Made by a program: the position numbers and the translations under genes
Part shown: positions 8,475 through 16,147 of the stretch, one piece after another
Position numbering within the stretch: position 1 is the stretch's first letter
Layout: each line of letters begins with the position of its first letter
The notes under the pieces: generated by a model
Database searches by the model: none
The model's input: only the letters and a program-made list of their open reading frames with translations
Told to the model about the DNA's origin: nothing
NCBI GenBank assembly: GCA_025454405.1
Contig: JALOON010000009.1
Coordinates: forward strand, 1 to 64,000
Source: Oscillatoriaceae cyanobacterium Prado104
GTDB lineage: Bacteria > Cyanobacteriota > Cyanobacteriia > Cyanobacteriales > Microcoleaceae
Direction of reading: 5' to 3'
Length of the DNA: 64,000 bases

Positions 8475-10571
8475 CTACTGTTTAATATCTAGTTCCCGCA
8501 CTAAAAAAGCCCATTCATCTGCCAATTCTTCAATGATTTTAGCAGTGGGTTTGCCGCCTCCGTGACCAGCTTTAGTTTCAATCCGAATTAACACCGGTTG
8601 TTCTCCCGAATGCGCTGCTTGCAAAGCCGCAGCAAACTTAAAACTGTGCGCCGGAACAACTCGATCGTCCCGATCTGCTGTAGTAATCATTGTTGCCGGA
8701 TAAGCGGTTCCCGGTTTCAAATTGTGCAGGGGAGAATAGGCGTAAATTGCAGGAAATTCTTCGGGATTGTCGGGCGAACCGTATTCCGAAGTCCAGGCCC
8801 AACCGATCGTAAATTTGTGGAATCGCAGCATATCCATTACCCCGACTGCCGGTAGCGCTGCGCCGAACAAATCCGGGCGTTGCATCATGCATGCCCCTAC
8901 TAATAAACCGCCGTTGCTGCCGCCCGCGATCGCTAATTTAGCAGGCTTGGTATACTTGTTTTCGATCAGCCATTCCGCAGCGCTGATAAAGTCGTCAAAC
9001 ACGTTTTGTTTGTTCGCTTTTGTGCCTGCTTGGTGCCATTTTTCGCCGTACTCGCCGCCACCGCGCAAACAGGCTGTTACGTACACTCCGCCCATCTCCA
9101 ACCACACGATCCTGCTAATCGAAAAACTCGGAGTCAGCGATACGCTAAAACCGCCGTAGCCGTACAGGTATGTAGGGTTGTTGCCATCTAGTTGCAAGCC
9201 TTTTTTATGCGTGATAAACATCGGTACTTGCGTGCCGTCTTTGCTCGCATAAAATACCTGTTTTGTCTCGTAATCGTCGGGGTTGAAATCTACATTTGGC
9301 TGTCGGTAAATCGAGCTTTCTCCAGTTTCCATGTTGTAGCGGTAAATCGTGTTTGGTGCAGTGAAACTGGTGTAAGCATAAAAGGTTTCGGTGTCGTGCC
9401 GCTTGCCGCCGAATCCGCCCGCCGAACCGATGCCGGGTAGCGCTACATCCCGCACGAAAGAGCCGTCTAAGTTGAAGATTTTAATCTGAGTGTAGGCGTC
9501 TTTCAAGTAGGAGGCAATAAATCGATCGCTGAGGATGCTGATGCCGGAAAGAGTTTCTGCTGCTTCGGGGATAATTTCTGTGAATTTGGATTGACTTTCA
9601 TCGCCGGCTAGAGTTCCGGGAGGTGGGTTTTGAGTGTCGATCGCAATTATCCGGCCGCAGGGTGCATTTAAGTCTGTTTGCAACCAAAATAATGACCCTT
9701 CATTGTCGATGAAGTTGTACTCTGCCTCGAATTCGTTAATCAGTTCGACAACAGGTGATTCTGGCGCGGTTAAATCTTTGTAAAAAATCAGATTTTTGGG
9801 GTCGGTGCCGCGCCAAACCGATACGATCAAATACTTGCCATCTTCGGTGACACCGCCGCCAAATCCCCATTCTTTTTGGTCGGGGCGATCGTAAATTAAG
9901 ACATCTTCAGATTGTGGCGTTCCGAGTTTGTGGTAAAACAGTTTTTGGTAGTAGTTAACGTCTTCAAATTGAGTTTTTTCATCGGGTTCGTCGTAGCGGC
10001 TGTAAAAAAATCCTTGACCGTCTTGAGTCCAGGATGCTCCCGAGAATTTGAGCCATTTTAAATGGTCTGACAAATCTTCGCAGGTTTCGATATCTCGAAC
10101 TTTCCATTCTTGCCAATCCGAGCCGGAAGTTGACAAACCGTAAGCCATATATTTGCCATCTTCGCTGATAGCTATGCCGCCGAGAGCGATCGTGCCGTCT
10201 TCTGAGAGAGTGTTGGGGTCAATTAATACTTTGGGTTCGCCGTCGAGGGAGGTTAAAGTGTAGAGAACGGATTGATTTTGCAGGCCGTCATTCTTGTAGT
10301 AAAAATAGCGATCGCCCTCTTTGAAAGGGATGCCGTATTTTTCGTAATCCCAAAGTTTTGTCAGGCGCTGTTTGATTTTTTCGCGGGCGGGGATTTGGTT
10401 GAGATAGCCGAAGGTAACTTGATTTTGCGCTTCCACCCAAGCTTTAGTTTCTTCCGATTCGGGGTCTTCCAGCCACCTGTAGGGGTCGGATACTCTGACG
10501 CCGTGGTAGTCGTCAATGATGTCGCTTTTGCGGGTTGTGGGGTAGGTTAAAGGTCGATCGGATTCTGTCAT
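8475..10571 (-). CDS. Prolyl oligopeptidase (S9A family)
   Basis: 698 residues, full family length. S9A prolyl oligopeptidases cleave short peptides after proline with a serine hydrolase domain gated by a beta propeller. N-terminal YPTTRKSDIIDDYHGVRVSD with DPYRWLED is the family start; a propeller-like middle follows. The hydrolase domain carries GGSNGG (nucleophile Ser552), DRDDRV (Asp635) and KAGHGGG (His670), a complete triad. No signal peptide, so cytoplasmic. The final codons and stop lie in a heptamer array. It is transcribed alone with repeats on both sides. EC 3.4.21.26 by family. Confidence 0.95.
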   Translation of the reverse strand: MTESDRPLTYPTTRKSDIIDDYHGVRVSDPYRWLEDPESEETKAWVEAQNQVTFGYLNQIPAREKIKQRLTKLWDYEKYGIPFKEGDRYFYYKNDGLQNQSVLYTLTSLDGEPKVLIDPNTLSEDGTIALGGIAISEDGKYMAYGLSTSGSDWQEWKVRDIETCEDLSDHLKWLKFSGASWTQDGQGFFYSRYDEPDEKTQFEDVNYYQKLFYHKLGTPQSEDVLIYDRPDQKEWGFGGGVTEDGKYLIVSVWRGTDPKNLIFYKDLTAPESPVVELINEFEAEYNFIDNEGSLFWLQTDLNAPCGRIIAIDTQNPPPGTLAGDESQSKFTEIIPEAAETLSGISILSDRFIASYLKDAYTQIKIFNLDGSFVRDVALPGIGSAGGFGGKRHDTETFYAYTSFTAPNTIYRYNMETGESSIYRQPNVDFNPDDYETKQVFYASKDGTQVPMFITHKKGLQLDGNNPTYLYGYGGFSVSLTPSFSISRIVWLEMGGVYVTACLRGGGEYGEKWHQAGTKANKQNVFDDFISAAEWLIENKYTKPAKLAIAGGSNGGLLVGACMMQRPDLFGAALPAVGVMDMLRFHKFTIGWAWTSEYGSPDNPEEFPAIYAYSPLHNLKPGTAYPATMITTADRDDRVVPAHSFKFAAALQAAHSGEQPVLIRIETKAGHGGGKPTAKIIEELADEWAFLVRELDIKQ

Positions 10572-10651
10572 GATATTTGAATTCGGGTAATTTTATTCAG
10601 TTTAACCTTTCCCGGCAGCAACAGCAATTTTGCTTTTTAAATAATAGATTT

Positions 10652-10982
10652 GTAGGTTGGGTTGAGCGAAGCGAAACCCAACATTTAAGTTGAATCCAAC
10701 ATTTGAGTTGAATCCAACATTTGAGTTGAATCCAACATTTGAGTTGAATCTGATATATTGCACCATTCCCAACAATGCTGTAGGGGCGGGTTCGCCAAGG
10801 ATTAAAAACGTAGCAAACAGGCTAAATAAACCCGCCCTCCCCCACCGATAGCCTCCAAATAACCCCCTGTGCAAGATCTCAGTTGAATCGAACATTTGAG
10901 TTGAGTCCCACATTTGAGTTGAATTCAACATTTGAGTTGGGTTTCACTTCGTTCACCCTCCACTACGTTCCGCCCAACCTAC
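10652..10982. repeat. Composite repeat block: GTAGGTTGGG inverted ends with internal tandem and palindromic repeats
   Basis: Left end gtaggttgggttgagcgaag (10652 on) and right end reading ...cgcccaacctac (to 10982) are inverted copies of one element. Inside are 18-bp units of the form CAACATTTGAGTTGAATC (about 10680-10750 and 10880-10940) and a GTAGGGGCGGGTT / AACCCGCCC palindrome (about 10781-10842). The open frame across it is repeat-derived. Confidence 0.7.
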
Positions 10983-10987
10983 GTAAC

Positions 10988-11920
10988 TTACAGCAATGGT
11001 GTTTCATCGATCGGCTGCAATGCTGATAAAGGATCGGACCTCAATCTCAAGTTATAATCCGTACCGCCTTGAAATTGAGAAACTCGCACAAAATAAGTAC
11101 CGGCCGGTAAAGCCCCGGCGCTAACAATTTCTTCAGCAGCCGTGCCTAAATTGTTGGAAGATGCGATAAGGTCATCCAATCCGGCGGCACCGTTGCCGTT
11201 AAGATCCTGAAGCAATTCTAGATCCGCATCGGCACTCAAACCGTCGAGATTCACGCTCAAAAAACTCGGAGTGTTCAGGATAAAACTGTAAATATCCGTA
11301 GGATTTGTCGCATCAACAAAATCGCTGACTTCTTCAGTTCCTGCCAAAATTCCCAGGTTGGTAGCTGCGTTGAAATCGTCTTCGGGACTGGGAAGAACGC
11401 TCAGCAGTCCTTCTGATTGACCGAATTGAATGTAGTGAGCGATCGCGCTTTTTACTGTCCCGTTTCTGACAAATTCCGCTATCAACGGGTATCTTTCTAG
11501 ATAAAAGTTTGGATCGAAAAGAATGCTAGATCTGCGATTTTCAAATTGACCGAATTTCAAATAGTGTTCAAACGGTGAAAATTGATTGGTTGCGATTGCT
11601 GTTTGAACGTCGGGATTGTTGGCGAGGTAGAAGGCAACATCGAAGAAAGGGTTCGGTTGGCGGTTTTCAAATTGACCGAAGGCGATGAAGTGATCGGCAG
11701 CAGAAAATCCATTTTCTTGGGCTGATATTAATACATCAGTATTCGTATCTAAATAATAGTTGGGGTCGAACAAGGCGTTGGGTTTGCGATTTTCAAACTT
11801 GCCAATTTGGCGGTAGTGATTGAAGGGACTCGATACCGTACCCCTGGCAACTGCAACGGCGACATCGGGGTTGTTTTCGAGATAATATTGTCTGTCGAAC
11901 AGCGTTCTGAGGGTTAGCAT
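10988..11920 (-). CDS. Secreted-type protein: four ~42-residue LFDxxYYL repeats plus PPC domain
   Basis: 310 residues. Residues 1-~170 are four tandem units beginning LFD..YYL or FFD..FYL, with NPDV and ending FGQFENR, a module found in large cyanobacterial surface or calcium-binding proteins. Residues about 180-300 resemble a bacterial pre-peptidase C-terminal (PPC) domain: TDIYSFIL, then LELLQDLNGNG and AGTYFVRVSQFQGGTDYNL. There is no N-terminal signal, so export would need another route. Function unknown; an extracellular matrix or surface role is inference. Confidence 0.7.
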   Translation of the reverse strand: MLTLRTLFDRQYYLENNPDVAVAVARGTVSSPFNHYRQIGKFENRKPNALFDPNYYLDTNTDVLISAQENGFSAADHFIAFGQFENRQPNPFFDVAFYLANNPDVQTAIATNQFSPFEHYLKFGQFENRRSSILFDPNFYLERYPLIAEFVRNGTVKSAIAHYIQFGQSEGLLSVLPSPEDDFNAATNLGILAGTEEVSDFVDATNPTDIYSFILNTPSFLSVNLDGLSADADLELLQDLNGNGAAGLDDLIASSNNLGTAAEEIVSAGALPAGTYFVRVSQFQGGTDYNLRLRSDPLSALQPIDETPLL

Positions 11921-12113
11921 TATTAAAAAATCTTTCTGGACTGAGCGTTAGAGTGCACAATTGAGTTCGACTTGACTTGCTCCGATAAAAATGCAAAATA
12001 GAGCCTGCGATTGCTTTGCGGGAGGCGCGCAATAACAGGAGATGCTTTGTTGGAGCTTAAGTCCTGTTCGATCGTAAACAGTCTATCTCAAAGTTTGGTG
12101 AGGCGTCGGAATT

Positions 12114-13805
12114 ATGGCTAAATCTGCGTTGATGGCAATACTGCACCGGGCTGCGGGTATTGCTCGAAAATCGATCGCGACTGGCATTCCTGCTGGCGAA
12201 TTGCTGGGAATGCTTGACGATCGCGCTCATCATGCTCGCATGTCCAGGCGCGCTTTGCTGTACGGGGGTTTGGCTGCTGCGGGGGCTGCGACTGCGACGC
12301 TGGCGGGGAATGGAGGCGCTTTCGCGCAGCAAAGGGGCCGATCGCCCATTTTGATTGTGGGTGCGGGAATTGCGGGTTTGACGGCTGCTTATCGGTTGCG
12401 CCAGTCGGGCGTGCGCGCCGATATCATCGAAGCAACTAACCGCGTGGGGGGCCGGATTCGCACTGCGCCCAAGGTGGCTGGAACGCAAATTTTTGCGGAA
12501 TTGGGAGGAGAATATATCGACACCGGCCATACTAATTTAATTCGGTTGGCTTCGGAATTGGGATTGCGGGCGATCGATGTAATTGAAGCGCAGGGGGCGT
12601 TAGTACCGGAGACTTTTTTCTTTGCAGGGCGGCGGTTGTCCCTAGAAGAAATCATCGCGGATTTTGGGCCGGTAGCTAGTAGAATTGATGCCGATATCCA
12701 GTCGATCGGCGATGAACTTAGCTATCTAGATTTTACGGAAGCAGCGGAAAGATTGGACAATACTTCAATCTCTGAATATCTAGCTCAAAGGGAGGCTAGC
12801 CCGCTACTCCAACAATTGCTCGAAGTAGCTTACACGGCAGTATACGGTCGGGAAGCTGAAGAACAGTCGGCTTTAAATTTACTGTTTTTAATCGGTACTG
12901 AAGCTGACAGTTTTAGCGAGTATGGTGACAGCGACGAACGCTATCAAATCGACGGCGGTAACAATCAAATTATCAACCGTTTGACAAGGCAATTATCGGG
13001 TTCGATCGAAGCGGGTACGGTGTTAGAAGCGATTACTTTGTTGCCGGACGGTCGCTATCGGGTCAGCTTGCGATCGGGACCTAGCGCGTTCGATCGCACT
13101 TACGAACGAGTGCTGTTAACTTTGCCGTTCACCACTTTAAGAGAAGTTCAAATTAACGTACCTTTACCCCAACCAAAACTGCGAGCGATCCAACAGTTGG
13201 GCTACGGTACTAATTCTAAGTTAATTACCGGCTACCGCAGTCGAATATGGCGCGATCTCTATCGATCGACTGCTGAAGTCTACACCGATTTAGCATTTCA
13301 AAGTAGTTGGGAAGCTACGCCTTTTGCTCCGACTGCTAACGGTTTAGTAACTAATTTTGCCGGAGGCACTCAAGGTTTAGCAATCGGCGCTGGACTTCCT
13401 GAAGACCAAGCGCAAAGATTTTTAGCACAATTTGAAAGAGTTTTTCCCGGTGTCAGCAATCTGAGAACGGGCAGGGCTTTGCGAGCTTTTTGGCCGGGCG
13501 AACGTTTTTTCAAAGGTTCTTATTCCTGCTATTTAGTCGGACAGTGGACGCAAATGTATGGAGTAGAAGGCGAACGAGTTGGCAATTTGTATTTTGCCGG
13601 AGAACACACTTCGTTAGAAAATCAAGGCTATATGGAAGGAGGTTGCGAAACGGGACAACGGGCTGCTGTAGAAATTTTGGAAGATTTGGGTTTTGGGGGC
13701 GCTGCTGCCGATATTAATGCTCGTTCTGCAAGCAATTTGCGCCGCCCGAGTCGCACAATTCCCGGTGCGGGCAATGCTACAAAGCGCAGGCAAAGAGTTA
13801 GATAG
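12114..13805 (+). CDS. Tat-exported flavin amine oxidase (L-amino acid/monoamine oxidase family)
   Basis: 563 residues. Around residues 43-70, MSRRALLYGGLAAAGA followed by GNGGAFAQ looks like a twin-arginine signal preceded by a 42-residue extension. The FAD-binding motif ILIVGAGIAGLTAAYRLRQS starts near 79, followed by NRVGGRIRT and the C-terminal LYFAGEHTS plus a GYMEGG segment that closes the FAD site. Family members oxidise amino acids or amines with O2, giving H2O2, ammonia and the oxo acid; the substrate here cannot be read. Export across the cytoplasmic membrane is inferred from the RR motif. Confidence 0.85.
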   Translation: MAKSALMAILHRAAGIARKSIATGIPAGELLGMLDDRAHHARMSRRALLYGGLAAAGAATATLAGNGGAFAQQRGRSPILIVGAGIAGLTAAYRLRQSGVRADIIEATNRVGGRIRTAPKVAGTQIFAELGGEYIDTGHTNLIRLASELGLRAIDVIEAQGALVPETFFFAGRRLSLEEIIADFGPVASRIDADIQSIGDELSYLDFTEAAERLDNTSISEYLAQREASPLLQQLLEVAYTAVYGREAEEQSALNLLFLIGTEADSFSEYGDSDERYQIDGGNNQIINRLTRQLSGSIEAGTVLEAITLLPDGRYRVSLRSGPSAFDRTYERVLLTLPFTTLREVQINVPLPQPKLRAIQQLGYGTNSKLITGYRSRIWRDLYRSTAEVYTDLAFQSSWEATPFAPTANGLVTNFAGGTQGLAIGAGLPEDQAQRFLAQFERVFPGVSNLRTGRALRAFWPGERFFKGSYSCYLVGQWTQMYGVEGERVGNLYFAGEHTSLENQGYMEGGCETGQRAAVEILEDLGFGGAAADINARSASNLRRPSRTIPGAGNATKRRQRVR

Positions 13806-13814
13806 TTGGTAAGG

Positions 13815-13930
13815 AGTTTTGAGTTTTGAATTTTGAGTTTTGAGTTAAAGATAGTTTGCTGGTTTTACTGGTTACTGGTTCCCAGGCTGTGCCTGGGAAC
13901 CCAGATCTAGAGGCTCTGCCTCGCGATCGA
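13815..13930. repeat. TTTTGAG heptamers and a GGCAGAGCC-type palindrome
   Basis: TTTTGAGTTTTGAATTTTGAG units are followed by CTGGTTACTGGTTCCCAGGC ... GCCTGGGAACCC and AGAGGCTCTGCCTC. The second part resembles the repeat near 33728-33795. Confidence 0.7.
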
Positions 13931-13953
13931 AAACAGAAAACAGCAATCATTTT

Positions 13954-14772
13954 CTATCTAAGTTTATAACAAACTCCTTTATCAAATTGCACCAGTTCAA
14001 AAGCATTATCGAGATTCACAGTAGTTTCCCCGCCGCCCAAAAATAAGTAGCCGTCAGGCCGCAGCACGCGCCGCACTTTGGCAAAAATAGATTGCTTGGT
14101 GGGAATGTCGAAATATATCAAAACATTTCGCATAAATATAATATCCATTTGATACATAAAACCCAAGCTTTCCGTCAAGTTGATTTGGCGAAATTCGATC
14201 GACTGGCGAATCTCTTTTTTAATCTGCCATTTGTGACCGCAATGCTGAAAATATTTGTGTAAAAATGCTGTTGGCAACCCGCGATTTACTTCCTGTTGCG
14301 CGTAAATTCCCGAATTAGCCCGATCGAGCATTGCTGTAGAAATGTCGCTGGCAATTAACTGTACTTTCCAGCTAGCAAGTTCGGGAAAATATTCCCGCAG
14401 CAACATCATAATACTGTAGGGTTCTTGACCGCTGGAACAAGCAGCGCACCAAATTTTTAAAGTTCGATCGCCCTGCCTTTTCTTTAACAATTCCGGTACG
14501 ATCGAGGTTTTTAAAATGTTAAAAGGGTGGACATCTCGAAAGAAAAATGTCTCGTTAGTCATCATTGCTTCCACAATCGGTTTGTGCAGGGGGCTAAATG
14601 GCTTTTGCTTTAACTGCGCGACTAATCCGCTGACAGAATTTGCTCCTGTTTCCTTAGCTAATACGTTCAAACGCGATTCAACGAGATAGCTTTTGTCTTC
14701 TGAAAGGAATACGCCGGTGCGATCGTACACCAGTTGGCGGATGTAATCAAATTCTGCAACACTTATGGGCAT
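13954..14772 (-). CDS. cheR: CheR chemoreceptor glutamate methyltransferase
   Basis: 272 residues, full length. CheR uses S-adenosylmethionine to methylate glutamates on chemoreceptors, setting adaptation. The N-terminal helical domain (1-~75) is followed by MTNETFFFRD, IWCAACSSGQEPYSI (SAM-binding), LIASDIST, and IIFMRNVLIYFD with LRPDGYLFLGGGE, all canonical CheR blocks. It is last in the minus-strand set cheA-cheW-cheR, though separated from cheW by 640 bases of repeats. It pairs functionally with CheB at 29264 and the receptor at 25524. Confidence 0.93.
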   Translation of the reverse strand: MPISVAEFDYIRQLVYDRTGVFLSEDKSYLVESRLNVLAKETGANSVSGLVAQLKQKPFSPLHKPIVEAMMTNETFFFRDVHPFNILKTSIVPELLKKRQGDRTLKIWCAACSSGQEPYSIMMLLREYFPELASWKVQLIASDISTAMLDRANSGIYAQQEVNRGLPTAFLHKYFQHCGHKWQIKKEIRQSIEFRQINLTESLGFMYQMDIIFMRNVLIYFDIPTKQSIFAKVRRVLRPDGYLFLGGGETTVNLDNAFELVQFDKGVCYKLR

Positions 14773-14779
14773 AATAATT

Positions 14780-15311
14780 ATTGGGAATGGGGAATGGGGA
14801 ATTGGGAATGGGGAATTGGTAACAAATTAAGATTAAAACCTTTTGGATTGGCGGTCGATCGCGGAGTTTCGATCCCCCTAAATCCCCCTTAAAAAGGGGG
14901 ACTTTGAGTGTTTTTGGATTTCTCGTCGATCGCGGAGTTTCGATCCCCCTAAATCCCCCTTAAGAAGGGGGACTTTGAGTGTTTGGGATTGATGGTCGAT
15001 CGCGGAGTTTCGATCCCCCTAAATCCCCCTTAAGAAGGGGGACTTTGAGTGTTTGGGATTGATGGTCGATCGCATGAGTTTAGATCCCTTTAAATCCCCC
15101 TTAAGAAGGGGGACTTTGAGTGTTTGGGATTGATGGTCGATCGCGTGAGTTTCGATCCCCCTAAATCCCCCTTAAGAAGGGGGACTTTGAGTGTTTGGGA
15201 TTGATGGTCGATCGCATGAGTTTCGATCCCCATAAATCCCTCTAAAAAAGGGGGACTTTAAGCATTTCCGGTCCCCCCCTTCTTAAGGGGGGCTAGGGGG
15301 GATCGAAAGTC
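14780..15311. repeat. Six tandem 70-71-bp units built on GATCCCCCTAAATCCCCCTT, plus an inverted copy
   Basis: Unit starts (GTCGATCGC) at 14854, 14925, 14995, 15065, 15136 and 15207. Each carries the palindromic core GATCCCCCTAAATCCCCCTT ... AAGGGGGACTTTGAGTGTTT. An inverted relative (CTTCTTAAGGGGGGCTAGGG) ends the block at about 15305. A GGGAATTGGGAATGGGG stretch precedes it. The block fills the cheW-cheR gap, with no gene seen. Confidence 0.9.
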
Positions 15312-15319
15312 TAATCGCC

Positions 15320-15418
15320 CAACAATTGACTAATGACTGATGACTAATAACTAATGACTGATAACTAATGACTGATAACTAATGACTAATGACTAATAAC
15401 TAATGACTAATGACTAAT
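15320..15418. repeat. Heptamer array GACTAAT / AACTAAT / GACTGAT
   Basis: About 14 contiguous 7-base units with interspersed variants run directly into the 3' end of cheW; the cheW stop (15414-15416) and the codons for its last two residues lie in or at the edge of the array. Confidence 0.9.
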
Positions 15419-15851
15419 GACTGGCTGCAAAATCCGCAACTTTATCAACATCTAAAAATAGCAGCAACTGCCCTTCCAGCTTGTAAGCACCTCGAATCAG
15501 AGAGCGAGTTTTACTCGTAAAAGTATCTGGAGGAGTTTCAAAATCCCCTGCATAAACTTCTAAAACATCCCCGATATCGTCCACTAACAAACTGACAGTT
15601 TCATCACCGACTCGGACGATCGCATTTAACGGCAATTGGTCGGCCGGCCGGTCGCTTAAATCTAAACGCCGCCTCAGATCGATCGCCGTGACAATTTGAC
15701 CCCTTAAATTAATCAATCCGCCGACTACTGCGGGCGCAAGCGGCACTCGCGTCATCTCCTGATAGCGGATAATTTCTTGGACTTTTTCAACCTCTATCCC
15801 AAGAAATAAGTTGTCAACAAAAAACGTACACAGTTGTGTTGCTTCGAGCAT
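15414..15851 (-). CDS. cheW: CheW coupling protein
   Basis: 145 residues, one CheW domain. CheW links chemoreceptors to the CheA kinase. Typical blocks: CTFFVDNLFLGIEVEKVQEI, then TRVPLAPAVVGGLINLRGQI and TAIDLR, and VSLLVDDIGDVLEV near the C-terminus. It lies between cheA and cheR on the minus strand. Its last residues SH and the stop codon are supplied by a heptamer repeat, so the C-terminus probably varies between strains. Confidence 0.93.
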   Translation of the reverse strand: MLEATQLCTFFVDNLFLGIEVEKVQEIIRYQEMTRVPLAPAVVGGLINLRGQIVTAIDLRRRLDLSDRPADQLPLNAIVRVGDETVSLLVDDIGDVLEVYAGDFETPPDTFTSKTRSLIRGAYKLEGQLLLFLDVDKVADFAASH

Positions 15852-15944
15852 AATATTTGAAGAAAAAATGAAGAAGGAAGAAGGGAGATTGACTGATGAC
15901 TAGACAGTTGATAAAAATAATTTCAAGCTGTTAAATAAATGTAG

Positions 15945-16010
15945 GGGTGAAGCATTTGGGCGACAATTTATGCCGAAAACCTGCCAATTTTATGTCCAAA
16001 TGCTTCACCC
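15945..16010. repeat. Palindromic element, GGGTGAAGC family, copy 3
   Basis: Arms GGGTGAAGCATTTGG (15945-15959) and CCAAATGCTTCACCC (15996-16010), perfect 15-bp inverted repeats around a GGCGACAATTT core. Confidence 0.9.
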
Positions 16011-16097
16011 TCTCTTACTACCACGATCGAACACTTCCAGCCAAATTTATTTTTTACCAGATGTCTACTGATGGCTGATGACTAATGACCAATGATT

Positions 16098-16147
16098 TAT
16101 GACAACTGTCAACTGTCAACTGTCAACTGTCAACTGTCAACTGTCAA
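16098..16147. repeat. CAACTGT heptamer array
   Basis: About seven perfect CAACTGT units. The final unit contains the cheA stop (TGA at 16146-16144) and its last Ser codon. Confidence 0.9.

Noticed and set aside
10602-10931. 109-residue ORF in the composite repeat block
   Set aside because: Made of repeated FNSNVG units from 18-bp repeats with no ribosome site.
12057-12530. Antisense ORF over the start of the flavin oxidase gene
   Set aside because: Composition is typical of an antisense shadow (Arg/Ser-rich); the sense frame has clear FAD motifs.
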